From NCBI RefSeq assembly GCF_004804275.1, contig NZ_STGI01000008.1, positions 175,741 through 239,740 on the forward strand: a DNA stretch of 64,000 nt. The letters are read 5' to 3'. Below are positions 26,519 to 36,800 of the stretch, in pieces (the stretch's first letter is position 1; the number at the start of each line of letters is the position of its first letter). The notes under the pieces are model-generated. The model saw only the letters and a program-made list of their open reading frames with translations, was not told where the DNA came from and searched no databases. Source of the DNA: Herbaspirillum sp. ST 5-3. GTDB taxonomy: Bacteria > Pseudomonadota > Gammaproteobacteria > Burkholderiales > Burkholderiaceae_D. The translations under genes and the position numbers were made by a program.

Positions 26519-27436
26519 GTGCAAGCCTTCTATAGCGATCATTTTGTCTTGCCGCTTCCCGAGGGCCATCGCTTCCCGATGCAGAAATACAGCATGGTGC
26601 GTGAAGCCGTGCTTGCCACCGTCCCTCAAATTGCGTTTCATGAGGCACCATTTACGAGCGACGGCGTGCTGGCGCTTGCGCATCATCCGTCCTACATAGA
26701 GCGCGTGTCGCGCGGCGAACTCACTCCGCCGGAGCAGAAAGCGATCGGTTTTCCCTGGTCCTCGCAGATGGTCGAGCGCTCACGCCGCTCCGCCGGCGCC
26801 ACCATTGCAGCGTGCCGTGCAGCGCTGGAGTGCGGGGTGGCGGCCAACCTCGCGGGCGGGACGCATCATGCGTATTCCGATCACGGCGAGGGATTTTGCG
26901 TATTCAATGATGCGGCGATTGCCGCGCGCCTGATGCAGGCCGAACGACGCGTCCGGAAAGTCGCGATTGTCGATCTGGATGTCCATCAGGGAAATGGCAC
27001 GGCTGCGATCCTGGCACAGGACGATTCGATATTCACCTTGTCGCTGCACGCGGAAAACAACTACCCGTTCAAGAAGGAGCGCAGCGATCTGGACGTTGCG
27101 CTGGCCGACGGAGTGGGCGATGCGGATTATCTGAGTGCGCTGCACGCCGCGCTCGACGGGATGTTTGCGCGCTTTTCACCGGAACTCCTGATCTATCTTG
27201 CCGGCGCGGATCCGCACGAAGGCGATCGCCTGGGCCGGCTCAAGCTCACGCTCGACGGCTTGGCCGCGCGCGACCACATGGTGCTCGATCGCGCGCGCGA
27301 ACGAGACATCCCAGTCGCGCTTGCCATGGCCGGCGGCTATGGCAAGAACATCCAAGATACTGTCGCGGTACACGTGCAGACTATTGCCATCGCTTCTCAC
27401 TACTCCTTTCGCAAGCCTGCGATTGCAACTCAATGA
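26519..27436 (+). CDS. Histone deacetylase family protein (acetylpolyamine/protein deacetylase type)
   Basis: 305-residue zinc-dependent deacetylase of the HDAC/AcuC/AphA superfamily. Catalytic and metal residues are visible: GGTHHAYSDHGEGFCVFND (with the HH pair), VAIVDLDVHQGNGTA (Asp and His zinc ligands), YLAGADPHEGDRLGRLKLT (Asp ligand, proton relay region), and the C-terminal MAGGYG. The start is GTG 26519 (VQAFYSDHFVLPLPEGHRFP), since the family begins there and no ATG fits. First gene of a tightly coupled four-gene operon; its TGA overlaps the next ATG. Substrate unknown: acetylated protein or small amide. Confidence 0.92.
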   Translation: MQAFYSDHFVLPLPEGHRFPMQKYSMVREAVLATVPQIAFHEAPFTSDGVLALAHHPSYIERVSRGELTPPEQKAIGFPWSSQMVERSRRSAGATIAACRAALECGVAANLAGGTHHAYSDHGEGFCVFNDAAIAARLMQAERRVRKVAIVDLDVHQGNGTAAILAQDDSIFTLSLHAENNYPFKKERSDLDVALADGVGDADYLSALHAALDGMFARFSPELLIYLAGADPHEGDRLGRLKLTLDGLAARDHMVLDRARERDIPVALAMAGGYGKNIQDTVAVHVQTIAIASHYSFRKPAIATQ

Positions 27437-28341
27437 CGACCGTATCCTCATCTTCCCGCATTCAGCAAAGCGTTCCGGCCCGATGGACCACGGCAATGCC
27501 TTTTCTCTTCGTGCTCATCTGGAGTACGGGCTTCACCGTCGCGAAATTCGGGCTGCCCTATGCGCCGCCGCTGACGTTTTTGTTGCTGCGTTTCGCCGGC
27601 GTGCTCGTGGTGCTGTTACCCATCGTATTGGTGATGCGCGCCCCGTGGCCGTTCGGGCGCATCTGGCGCATCGCAATCGCTGGCGTACTGGTGCAGGCGG
27701 GTTACCTGGCGGGGGTGTGGTGCGCAATCAAGCTCGGCATGCCCGCCGGCTTGTCTGCCTTGATCGTCGGCTTGCAACCGATTCTGACGGCGTTTGCGGC
27801 GCCGTTTATCGGTGAGTCCGTGCGGCGGCGTCAATGGATTGGGCTGATTTTTGGTCTGTGCGGTGTCGGGCTGGTTGTCGCCAACAAGATTTCGCTGGTG
27901 GGCCTGTCATGGCAGAGCATTGCGCTATGTGTGTTCGCCCTGCTGTCGATCACCATCGGCACGCTGTATCAGAAGCGCTATTGCGCGAGCTTCGATCTGC
28001 GTACCGGCACCATCATCCAGTTTGCGGCGTCGATTGTCGTCGTGCTGCCTTTTGCGATCGCATTCGAACACTTGACGCCGGCCCTGGAGACGGTGCAGTG
28101 GACGCCGCGTTTCATCGGGGCCTTGCTGTGGGCGGTTCTCGCGTTGTCGATCGGTGCGATCTTTCTGCTGTTTGCGCTGATTCGCAAGAGCGCCGCGACA
28201 CAGGTGACAAGCTTGTTGTACTTGACTCCACCCACTACGGCAGTGATGGCGTGGGTCATGTTTGGGGAGGCATTCAGCGTTGTCGGCATGTTGGGCATGG
28301 CGCTGGCCGTTATCGGTGTGGCTTTGGTAGTGAGAAAGTGA
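27433..28341 (+). CDS. EamA-family (DMT) transporter
   Basis: 302-residue membrane protein with ten hydrophobic segments, arranged as two EamA repeats (first repeat about residues 22-150, second about 163-300). Recognisable: FLFVLIWSTGFTVAKFGLPYAPPLTFLLLRF at the first helix and LYLTPPTTAVMAWVMFGEAFS near the end, which is the signature position of the drug/metabolite transporter superfamily. It likely exports a small metabolite or amino acid. It is coupled to the deacetylase gene by an ATGA overlap and followed 3 bases later by the thioesterase gene. Confidence 0.92.
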   Translation: MTTVSSSSRIQQSVPARWTTAMPFLFVLIWSTGFTVAKFGLPYAPPLTFLLLRFAGVLVVLLPIVLVMRAPWPFGRIWRIAIAGVLVQAGYLAGVWCAIKLGMPAGLSALIVGLQPILTAFAAPFIGESVRRRQWIGLIFGLCGVGLVVANKISLVGLSWQSIALCVFALLSITIGTLYQKRYCASFDLRTGTIIQFAASIVVVLPFAIAFEHLTPALETVQWTPRFIGALLWAVLALSIGAIFLLFALIRKSAATQVTSLLYLTPPTTAVMAWVMFGEAFSVVGMLGMALAVIGVALVVRK

Positions 28342-28344
28342 TTT

Positions 28345-28785
28345 ATGCGACCGCAGGCAAAGAGTCGAAGCGACTTTAAATATTTTCATGCGATTACGAC
28401 GCGCTGGATGGACAACGACGCGTACGGGCATGTCAATAACGTGGTGTATTACAGCTGGTTCGATACAGTCGTGAACCAGTTCTTGATTGTTAACAATGTG
28501 CTCGACATTGAACGCAGCCCGGTGATCGGACTGGTCATTGAAACACAATGCAATTACTTCGCATCAGTGGCGTTTCCTGAACGCGTGACCGCAGGATTGC
28601 GCGTCACGAAACTGGGCAAGTCGAGCGTGCGTTACGAGGTTGGCATTTTTCGCGAAGGCGAAGAGAGCGCTTCCGCGCAAGGTCATTTCGTCCATGTCTA
28701 CGTTGACCGTGACTCGCGCAAGCCGAGTGCGATTCCGGACGACATGCGGAGTCTGTTGCAAACGATCGAAGTGTCGCAGCCATGA
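28345..28785 (+). CDS. Acyl-CoA thioesterase, hot-dog fold (4HBT/YbgC type)
   Basis: 146-residue hot-dog thioesterase. The signature FHAITTRWMDNDAYGHVNNVVYYSWFDT (residues about 14-41) is the standard 4HBT motif, with the catalytic aspartate/asparagine in MDNDAYGHVNN. It hydrolyses an acyl-CoA thioester in the cytoplasm; the chain length is not readable from the sequence. Its ATG stands 3 bases behind the DMT transporter stop, and its TGA overlaps the nitroreductase ATG (ATGA). It thus belongs to a four-gene translationally coupled operon. Confidence 0.93.
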   Translation: MRPQAKSRSDFKYFHAITTRWMDNDAYGHVNNVVYYSWFDTVVNQFLIVNNVLDIERSPVIGLVIETQCNYFASVAFPERVTAGLRVTKLGKSSVRYEVGIFREGEESASAQGHFVHVYVDRDSRKPSAIPDDMRSLLQTIEVSQP

Positions 28786-29477
28786 TCGAGACGCCCGAGC
28801 AGAAAGTTGTGGATGCTGTCATCGCTTCGCGCCGTTCGCTTCGCGCCTTTCTGCCCACGCCGGTAGCGCGTGAAGATGTCGAGGCCATTCTGGAAATCGC
28901 CGCCCGCGCACCTTCCGGCACCAATACCCAACCGTGGAAGGCGTATGTGTTGACCGGCGCCAGCAAGGAAAAGCTGTCTTTGGAAATACTGCGCGCGTAT
29001 AACGACCCCGAGATCAGCCGGCAGCACACGGAGGAGTACAACTACTATCCGAACCGATGGACATCGCCTTTTCTCGAGCGTCGCCGAAAGGTGGGCTGGG
29101 ATCTCTATTCGCTGCTCGGGATTACGCGTGAAAACAAGGCCGGCATGCATGCACAGCTAGGCCGCAATTACCGGTTTTTCGATGCACCAGTGGGCATCAT
29201 CTTTGCCATCGATCGCATCATGGAGCAGGGTTCGTGGCTGGATTACGGGATGTTTCTGCAAAACGTCATGCTCGCCGCGCGCGCACGCGGCCTGGACACC
29301 TGTCCCCAAGCAGCGTTCGCGCAGTTCCATCGGATCATTCGCGACGTACTGCAAATGCCAGCAAATGAAATGGTGGTGTGCGGTATGTCTCTCGGGTTTG
29401 CGGACAACAGCAAGATCGAAAACACCCTGGTGACGGAACGCGTGCCTGTTTCGGGATTTGCGAAATTCATGGACTAG
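28782..29477 (+). CDS. Nitroreductase family flavoprotein
   Basis: 231-residue FMN-dependent nitroreductase. Signature blocks: VVDAVIASRRSLRAFLPTPV, EILEIAARAPSGTNTQPWKAYVL (FMN-binding), QGSWLDYGMFLQNVMLAARARGLDTCPQAAF and the C-terminal VVCGMSLGFADN. It reduces quinones, nitro compounds or related substrates with NAD(P)H. It ends the operon of deacetylase, exporter, thioesterase and itself; the last three are linked by overlaps of 4 bases or spacers of 3 bases. The natural substrate is not known. A second nitroreductase-family gene (RutE-like) lies at 11857. Confidence 0.93.
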   Translation: MIETPEQKVVDAVIASRRSLRAFLPTPVAREDVEAILEIAARAPSGTNTQPWKAYVLTGASKEKLSLEILRAYNDPEISRQHTEEYNYYPNRWTSPFLERRRKVGWDLYSLLGITRENKAGMHAQLGRNYRFFDAPVGIIFAIDRIMEQGSWLDYGMFLQNVMLAARARGLDTCPQAAFAQFHRIIRDVLQMPANEMVVCGMSLGFADNSKIENTLVTERVPVSGFAKFMD

Positions 29478-29654
29478 TTTTTCTTGAAGGCGCGACGGCG
29501 GCCGGACTGCGGACGACTCGACGATTGTTATCAATTAATCATGAGTTTTGAGGTGTCATTGCCCGAAGCCCGGAAACGGCTTTGCGTGTCCTCAAACGGC
29601 GATAAGAAAATTGTTTAATTTCCAGCGCTAACTCTCTAATTCACTTGCTGAATT

Positions 29655-29684
29655 TCATTATTTTGCTAGACTGCAAGATATAAT
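29655..29684 (+). promoter_or_regulatory. Promoter of the PBP7-type endopeptidase gene
   Basis: A perfect -10 TATAAT stands at 29679-29684; the -35 (TCATTA, 29655-29660) is weak. The transcript would have a leader of only about 20 bases, which contains the GGGAGGAG ribosome-binding site. Confidence 0.5.
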
Positions 29685-29713
29685 CGTTTTGCAAGAATAT
29701 GGGAGGAGTGCTG

Positions 29714-30814
29714 ATGATCAAGTCCGCGCTAGGGATAGCCGTTTCTGTCGTTGCGTTGCTTGTTGCTGCCCCTGCAGCGCAGGCGGCGACCAGTTCCGCC
29801 ACCAAGACATCATCAAAGAAGCACTCCGTCAAAAAGTCGCACGCAAGGTACAAAGCCGGGCACGCGCACCACGCAAGCGCCAGGACATCCTCCGGGAGTT
29901 CGAAAGCAGCCAAAACGGCCCACGGCAATCACAAATCCGGATACCAGCACGTTGCCTTCTCTCCGGCGCCTGAAGTTCATGCCGCACCGCCGGTGATGAC
30001 AGCAGGCGACCTGGCCGGACTGAATCTGACGCACGATCCGCTTGCGCTCAGATCCAATGCAGCGGTCGTTATTGACCAGGCTACCTCACAAGTCTTGTTC
30101 GACAAGAATTCCGCAGTTGCACTTCCGATCGCATCGCTGACGAAACTCATGACCGCGACGATCGTGGTGGAAGCGCATCAGAACATGGATGAAGTGCTGG
30201 AAGTGACTTCGGACGACATCGACCGTGAAAGGAACAGCACTTCGCGCCTGCGAGTCGGCTCAAAGATGACGCGCTCGAACATGCTGCATATCGCACTCAT
30301 GAGTTCTGAAAATCGTGCGGCGTCGGCCCTTGGACGAAACTATCCGGGCGGCCTGCCGGCTTTTGTTGCCGCGATGAATGCGAAAGCAAAAGCCTTGGGC
30401 ATGAACGACACGCGTTATGTGGATTCGACCGGTTTGTCCAGCCAGAACGTGTCCAGCGCGCGTGATCTGTCCAGGCTGGTTGTTGCAGCCTATCAGCATC
30501 CGATCATTCGCGAGTATTCAACCGATACGCGTTATGTGGTCGATACCGGCGGACATCGCCAACTGCAATATATCAATTCGAATCGCCTGGTCATGAATCC
30601 GGGCTGGGAGATCGGCTTGCAAAAGACCGGCTATATTGCGGAAGCAGGGCGTTGCCTGCTTATGCAGACGACGGTCAATGGCCGCCGCGTGGTCATGGTG
30701 TTCCTCGATTCGAAGGGCAAGGACTCGCGTCTTGCCGACGCAGGTCGCGTACGCAGGTGGCTGGAAATCTCGAAGCCGCAAGCATTGACACCGGCAGCAG
30801 CGCATCAAGGCTGA
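29714..30814 (+). CDS. pbpG: D-alanyl-D-alanine endopeptidase, PBP7 type
   Basis: 366-residue periplasmic penicillin-binding protein of the S11 serine peptidase family, which cuts D-Ala-mDAP cross-links in peptidoglycan. Signal peptide MIKSALGIAVSVVALLVAAPAAQA, then a long Lys/Ser/Thr/Ala/His-rich linker (about residues 25-85), then the catalytic domain with SLTKLMTA (SxxK), SSENR (SxN) and QKTGYI (KTG). Start ATG 29714 lies 7 bases after GGGAGGAG; an ATG five codons upstream at 29699 would place the ribosome site inside the gene. The basic linker is longer than usual and may bind cell wall or DNA-like polyanions (inference). Confidence 0.93.
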   Translation: MIKSALGIAVSVVALLVAAPAAQAATSSATKTSSKKHSVKKSHARYKAGHAHHASARTSSGSSKAAKTAHGNHKSGYQHVAFSPAPEVHAAPPVMTAGDLAGLNLTHDPLALRSNAAVVIDQATSQVLFDKNSAVALPIASLTKLMTATIVVEAHQNMDEVLEVTSDDIDRERNSTSRLRVGSKMTRSNMLHIALMSSENRAASALGRNYPGGLPAFVAAMNAKAKALGMNDTRYVDSTGLSSQNVSSARDLSRLVVAAYQHPIIREYSTDTRYVVDTGGHRQLQYINSNRLVMNPGWEIGLQKTGYIAEAGRCLLMQTTVNGRRVVMVFLDSKGKDSRLADAGRVRRWLEISKPQALTPAAAHQG

Positions 30815-31124
30815 CGAGCGGTTTCGCATGAAAGATGACAGGTAGTTTCTGTCCTGCCGGCAATCGACATTGCATATTTCCCGGCTGCGCTCCTTGGCGC
30901 AGCCGTTTTTATTGTTCTATGCTACATTGGGGTTTGAACTGATCCACGGCATGTTTGCAAATCAGCATGCCGAAGCGACATGAAAGTTGGCGCGAGCGCG
31001 CGGAAATAGATGAACGGCTCGTATTAACAGTCCTGGAATGACGGCCTCGGGGACGGTGTGCAGCTTGACGTAGCTGATTGCCGACAAGACAGGGGCTTGC
31101 GTTCTTCAAAGAGTAATCCCGCCC
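30815..31124. other. Intergenic region between pbpG and the signalling cluster
   Basis: 310 bases without a gene. Contains the pbpG terminator (30882-30913) and then the promoter region of the receiver-histidine kinase gene. No conserved ORF seen. Confidence 0.5.
30882..30913 (+). terminator. Rho-independent terminator of pbpG
   Basis: Nine-pair stem CGGCTGCGC / GCGCAGCCG, six-base loop TCCTTG, followed by TTTTTATTGTT. Stands about 70 bases after the pbpG stop. Confidence 0.9.
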
Positions 31125-32453
31125 ATGTTTACGCCAAGAGTTCTGCTTGTTAACGATGACCCGGCCAATCTTCTCGCGCTGGAGAGCCTTTTATCAGGTC
31201 GCGGCGACTTTGAGGTCATTACCGCACGTTCCGGCGAAGAGGCATTGCGTTGGGTGCTCAGATACGACTTCGCAGTTATTCTGCTCGACGTCAGCATGCC
31301 GGGAATGGATGGCTTTGAAACCGCTGAAGCAATCCACTCCCATCCGCGTTCGGCATCCGTTCCAATCATTTTCGTCACGGCACATTTTGCTGACGAAATG
31401 CACCGTCTCAAGGGCTATCAGCGCGGGGCGGTCGATTATCTGTTCACGCCGATCATTCCGCAGATACTGCAAACCAAGGTGGCGGTTTTTGTCGATCTTG
31501 CGAAGAAGAACCTGCAATTGAAACGACAGACGCTGGAGCTCGAACGCTTGAATGCGACGCTGCAGGAACAGCGCAAGCAGGATCTCTTGCATATCAATGA
31601 GCGCAAGCAAGCCGAAGAAGCATTGCGTCAATCGCAGGAAGAATTGCGCCAGCTTGCCAGCTATCAGGAACGCATCAAGGAAGATGAGCGCAAGCGCATT
31701 GCACGCGAGATTCACGATGAACTGGGGCAGAACCTGCTTGCACTGCGTATCGACATCGCCATGCTGCATGCGCGCACCGGTTCGACTCACCCCAAGCTCA
31801 ACCAGAAGGTGCATGCAGTGCTCGATCATATCGACGCCACCATGAAAGCCATGCGCGCGATCATCAACAACCTGCGGCCTACGGTGCTCGATCTCGGCTT
31901 GAGCGCGGCAATCGAGTGGCAGGTGAAGGAATTCCAGCGGCGCACCGGCATTAGCTGCGAACTGGTGATGTCGGAAAAAGAATTGATGGTCGATGACAAT
32001 CGTGCGACCGCGCTGTTCCGCATCTTGCAGGAATCCCTGAATAACGTGTTCCGCCATGCCAGGGCAAGCAAGGCCACCATCGAGCTTCATACGCAGGATA
32101 ACCGTCTGATCATGACCGTCGCTGATAACGGGGTCGGCATCTTCCCTGGATGCCGGAGAAAGGCCAACTCCTTCGGACTGGTTGGCATCAAGGAGCGTGT
32201 CAGCGCGCTGGGCGGCGAATTTGTGCTCGACACCGCGCAGGACAGAGGCACATCCATCAAGATTTCGATTCCGCTTGGAGGCGATGCGCCGGGAGCCGGA
32301 CTGGATGGCGGTTTTGCCGAGGACGAGTATCCGTTCATGGAAAGGCGAGCTTCGGACGGTGTGAAACATATCGCAGCGTCGATCAAAGCACCGGCTACGT
32401 CCAGGCGCAGGAAAGAAAAAGAGTTTCCGGCCAAGCTAAATGAGCTGACCTGA
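31125..32453 (+). CDS. Receiver-histidine kinase (REC + HisKA_3 + HATPase)
   Basis: 442-residue soluble signalling protein. Receiver domain about residues 4-122: acidic pair NDD (10-12) and phosphoacceptor Asp55 in VILLDVSMPGMDG. In place of the conserved switch lysine there is Thr108 (LFTPI instead of LFKPI). A coiled coil follows (about 125-185), then the HisKA_3 dimerisation domain with phosphorylatable His197 in ERKRIAREIHDELGQ, then the ATPase domain with MTVADNGVGIFPG and FGLVGIKERVSALGGEF, as in NarL-type sensor kinases. No membrane segment. The C-terminal ~60 residues are disordered. It precedes a paralogous receiver-diguanylate cyclase and a poly-HAMP kinase; the NarL-type partner regulator is not in the window. 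Confidence 0.92.
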   Translation: MFTPRVLLVNDDPANLLALESLLSGRGDFEVITARSGEEALRWVLRYDFAVILLDVSMPGMDGFETAEAIHSHPRSASVPIIFVTAHFADEMHRLKGYQRGAVDYLFTPIIPQILQTKVAVFVDLAKKNLQLKRQTLELERLNATLQEQRKQDLLHINERKQAEEALRQSQEELRQLASYQERIKEDERKRIAREIHDELGQNLLALRIDIAMLHARTGSTHPKLNQKVHAVLDHIDATMKAMRAIINNLRPTVLDLGLSAAIEWQVKEFQRRTGISCELVMSEKELMVDDNRATALFRILQESLNNVFRHARASKATIELHTQDNRLIMTVADNGVGIFPGCRRKANSFGLVGIKERVSALGGEFVLDTAQDRGTSIKISIPLGGDAPGAGLDGGFAEDEYPFMERRASDGVKHIAASIKAPATSRRRKEKEFPAKLNELT

Positions 32454-32742
32454 GCGACTGCACGGCGACAGGACTTCATTCAGCACACTACGCATGGCGC
32501 GTTCGCTGTTCGCACAGGAGTTGCTAAATCCTCATCGCGTTTCCAACGCGCCAAGGCCGTTGGTTTGATATTTCTCAACAGTGATTCACATCCCCTTGAG
32601 AATGCGGATTTTAGCGATTGCTTACCTCTGATGTTTCGGAACACAATATTTTCCCTGTTTCTCTCGGGGAACTTTCGAAACCCGCATCTGATTGCGGCAC
32701 ATTCTTCGCCGCAATTTCGTTTAATCATCCCGAGTGCGCGAC

Positions 32743-33813
32743 GTGCTTACGCCAAAAGTCCTTGTCGTCAATGACGATCCTGCCACCTTGTTGGCGCTGC
32801 AGTCCTTGCTCACGGACGCCGCGAATCGGGACGGCTACCAGACAGTGTGCGTTCATTCGGGCGAGGAAGCGCTGCGCGAGGTGTTGCAGCATGAATTTGC
32901 AGTCATCCTGCTGGACGTGAAGATGCCGGGCATGGACGGTTTTGAAACAGCGGAAGCGATTCATTCGCACCCGCGCTCGGCATCGGTCCCCATCATTTTT
33001 ACGACGGCCTACTCGGGCGATGAATATCACCGCCTGAGGGCCTACCAGAGCGGCGCGGTCGATTATCTACTGGCCCCGGTCATTCCGCAGGTACTGCAAA
33101 CCAAGGTGTCGGTGTTTGTCGAAATGGCGAAGACCCGGCTGGAATTGCAGTTCAAGACGCAGGCGCTTGAAATGCTGAATCGGGATCTGCGCGTGCAACA
33201 GGTGAGGGAACTCAAACGCATCAACGCCGCGCTGGAAGCCGAAGTCATCGAACGCAGGCGGGCGGAACAGCGCGCGCATGAACTCGCGACCCGCGACGCC
33301 CTGACGCGACTTCCGAACCGGCGCTCGCTGATCGAGCGCTTGACGCATGCGATTGCGCACGCTGCGCGTCATGGCGAATGCCTGGCATTGCTGTTTCTCG
33401 ATCTCGACAAGTTCAAGGAAATCAACGATACGCTTGGCCACGAAGCGGGAGACGAATTGCTGATTCGGGCTGCCATCTCCATTACGTCCTGCCTGCGCGA
33501 ATCCGACATGGTGGCACGCCTCGGTGGCGACGAGTTCGTGGTGTTGCTGGAAAGCTTGCCAGACGCTTCTCACGCCGGCCTTGTTGCGCAGAAAATTGCG
33601 CAGGAGATTACCGAGATACGGGAGATCGGAGAACACAGGATATCGGTTTCGACCAGTATCGGCATCGGTCTCTATCCGCGGGATGGAGACAATGCCCAGG
33701 CATTGCTGAAGAACGCAGACATAGCGATGTACAAGGCAAAGAAGAAGCAGCGCGGCAGCATTCGCTTTTTTCGCGATGAACTCAATGCCCGCAGCCTGCC
33801 TGAACACGACTAA
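32743..33813 (+). CDS. Receiver-diguanylate cyclase (REC + GGDEF)
   Basis: 356-residue protein that makes cyclic di-GMP. Receiver domain about residues 3-126 with acidic NDD and phosphoacceptor Asp58; the conserved lysine is replaced by alanine (LLAPV). The linker (125-185) is a coiled coil. The GGDEF domain has the intact active-site GGDEF (261-265) and the inhibitory I-site RESD (252-255), so it should be an active, product-inhibited cyclase. Start: GTG 32743 aligns with the paralogue's start; GTG 32734 is an alternative. The stretch [18 protein letters not shown] is shared with the preceding gene, showing tandem duplication of the receiver part. Located 36 bases upstream of the poly-HAMP kinase start. 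Confidence 0.92.
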   Translation: MLTPKVLVVNDDPATLLALQSLLTDAANRDGYQTVCVHSGEEALREVLQHEFAVILLDVKMPGMDGFETAEAIHSHPRSASVPIIFTTAYSGDEYHRLRAYQSGAVDYLLAPVIPQVLQTKVSVFVEMAKTRLELQFKTQALEMLNRDLRVQQVRELKRINAALEAEVIERRRAEQRAHELATRDALTRLPNRRSLIERLTHAIAHAARHGECLALLFLDLDKFKEINDTLGHEAGDELLIRAAISITSCLRESDMVARLGGDEFVVLLESLPDASHAGLVAQKIAQEITEIREIGEHRISVSTSIGIGLYPRDGDNAQALLKNADIAMYKAKKKQRGSIRFFRDELNARSLPEHD

Positions 33814-33849
33814 AAGATTGTGCCAGAATCAAAAAATGGAGACGAACAC

Positions 33850-36800
33850 ATGGATTTGACAATGAGCCTGCACGATGAAGTGGACGCAAAGCTGTTGCTT
33901 GGCGTACTGACAGCGCTGAAGAAAGGCGATTTTACCGTTCGCCTGCCCTCCGATTGGACAGGACTCGCGGGCAAGATCGCCGATACGCTGAACGACATCA
34001 TGGAAACCAACGAGCAGTTGACCGAGGAAATCACCGAGGTCAGTCGTGTCGTGGGGCGTGAGGGGCGGCTGACGCAACGGGCGGCTGTTCCTAGCGTGGC
34101 AGGCGGCTGGTCGACCATCGTCAAGTCCGTCAACACGTTGATCGATGACCTGGTGCGGCCGACAACCGAAATGGCGCGCGTGATCGGTGCTGTCGCGAAG
34201 GGCGACCTGTCACAGACCATGGCGCTGGATGTGGACGGACGCCCGCTCAAGGGGCAGTTCCTGCGCGCGGCCGCGACCGCCAATACGATGGTGGACCAGT
34301 TGTCGTCGTTTGCATCGGAAGTGACACGCGTGGCGCGCGAAGTGGGTACCGAGGGCAAGCTGGGCGGACAGGCGAACGTGCCGGGCGTGGCGGGTACGTG
34401 GAAAGACCTGACCGACTCGGTGAACTCGATGGCGGGCAACCTGACATCGCAGGTGCGCAACATCGCGGATGTGACGACGGCGGTAGCGAATGGCGACTTG
34501 TCGAAGAAGATTACGGTGGACGTGCGCGGCGAAATTCTGCAGCTGAAGGACACGATCAACACCATGGTGGACCAGTTGCGATCGTTCGCATCGGAAGTGA
34601 CGCGCGTGGCGCGCGAAGTGGGTACGGAAGGCAAGCTGGGCGGCCAGGCCTATGTTCCCGGCGTGGGCGGCACATGGAAGGACTTGACCGATAACGTGAA
34701 CTTCATGGCCTCGAACCTGACGGGTCAGGTGCGTAACATCGCGGAAGTGACGACGGCGGTGGCCAATGGCGATTTGTCAAAGAAGATTACCGCGGATGCA
34801 AAAGGCGAAATCCTGCAGCTCAAGGACACAATCAACGTGATGGTGGACCAGCTTTCCTCGTTTGCATCGGAAGTGACACGCGTGGCGCGCGAAGTGGGTA
34901 CCGAGGGCAAGCTGGGCGGGCAGGCGCAGGTGAAAGGCGTGGCGGGTACGTGGAAAGACCTGACCGACTCGGTGAATTCGATGGCGGGTAACCTGACATC
35001 GCAGGTGCGCAATATCGCAGACGTGACGACGGCAGTGGCAACCGGCGACTTGTCGAAGAAGATCACGGTGGACGTGAAGGGCGAAATTCTCGAGTTGAAA
35101 AACACCATCAATACCATGGTGGACCAGCTTTCCTCCTTCGCGTCGGAAGTAACGCGCGTGGCGCGCGAAGTGGGCACCGAGGGCAAGCTGGGTGGACAGG
35201 CGCAGGTGAAGGGTGTGGGCGGTACGTGGAAGGATCTGACAGACAACGTGAACTTCATGGCCTCGAACCTGACAGGCCAGGTGCGGAACATCGCGGAAGT
35301 GACGACTGCAGTGGCGCGCGGCGATCTGTCGAAGAAGATCACCGTGGACGTGAAGGGCGAAATTCTCGAGCTGAAAGACACCATCAACGTGATGGTGGAC
35401 CAGTTGTCGTCGTTCGCTTCGGAAGTGACGCGCGTGGCGCGCGAAGTGGGCACCGAGGGCAAGCTGGGTGGACAGGCGAACGTGCCGGGCGTGGCAGGCA
35501 CCTGGAAGGATCTGACCGACTCGGTAAACTCGATGGCGGGCAACCTGACATCGCAGGTACGTAACATCGCGGACGTGACGACCGCAGTGGCGAACGGCGA
35601 CTTGTCGAAAAAGATTACCGCCGACGCAAAGGGTGAAATTCTCGAACTGAAAAACACCATCAACGTGATGGTGGACCAGCTGAACTCCTTTGCATCTGAA
35701 GTGACGCGTGTGGCGCGCGAAGTGGGTACCGAGGGCAAGCTGGGCGGACAGGCGAACGTGCCGGGCGTGGCCGGCACCTGGAAGGATCTGACCGACTCGG
35801 TGAACTCGATGGCGGGCAACCTGACATCGCAAGTGCGTAACATCGCGGACGTGACAACCGCGGTGGCGAATGGCGACTTGTCGAAGAAGATCACCGTGGA
35901 CGTGCGCGGCGAAATCTTTGAGCTGAAAAACACCATCAACGTGATGGTGGACCAGTTGAACTCCTTTGCTTCGGAAGTGACGCGCGTTGCGCGCGAAGTG
36001 GGCACCGAGGGCAAGCTGGGCGGACAGGCGCAGGTGAAGGGTGTGGGCGGCACGTGGAAGGATCTGACAGACAACGTGAACTTCATGGCCTCGAACCTGA
36101 CAGGCCAGGTGCGTAACATCGCGGAAGTGACGACGGCGGTGGCGCGCGGCGATCTGTCGAAGAAGATCACCGTGGACGTGAAGGGGGAAATTCTCGAGCT
36201 GAAAAATACCATCAACGTGATGGTGGACCAGTTGTCGTCGTTCGCGTCGGAAGTGACACGCGTGGCGCGCGAAGTGGGCACCGAGGGCAAGCTGGGTGGA
36301 CAGGCGAACGTGCCGGGTGTGGCCGGCACCTGGAAGGACCTGACCGACTCGGTGAACTCGATGGCGGGCAACCTGACATCGCAGGTACGCAACATCGCGG
36401 ATGTGACGACGGCGGTAGCGAATGGCGACTTGTCGAAGAAGATCACGGTGGACGTGCGCGGCGAGATTCTGCAGTTGAAGGACACGATCAACACCATGGT
36501 GGATCAGTTGCGATCATTCGCGTCGGAAGTGACGCGCGTGGCGCGCGAAGTGGGCACCGAAGGCCGTCTCGGCGGCCAGGCGAATGTGCCTGGCGCGTCG
36601 GGTACGTGGAAAGACCTGACAGATAACGTGAACTTCATGGCCTCGAACCTGACGGGTCAGGTGCGTAACATCGCGGAAGTGACCACAGCGGTGGCGCGCG
36701 GTGATTTGTCGAAAAAGATCACCGTGGACGTGAAGGGCGAAATTCTCGAGCTGAAAGACACCATCAACGTGATGGTGGACCAGCTCTCGTCGTTCGCGTC

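Noticed and set aside
33820..33849. Longer start (GTG 33820) of the poly-HAMP kinase
   Set aside because: ATG 33850 has a better ribosome-binding site and a natural N-terminus.
34725..36497. 590-residue open frame on the reverse strand inside the poly-HAMP gene
   Set aside because: Mirror of the repeated kinase sequence; periodic, no ribosome-binding site, no similarity to known proteins.
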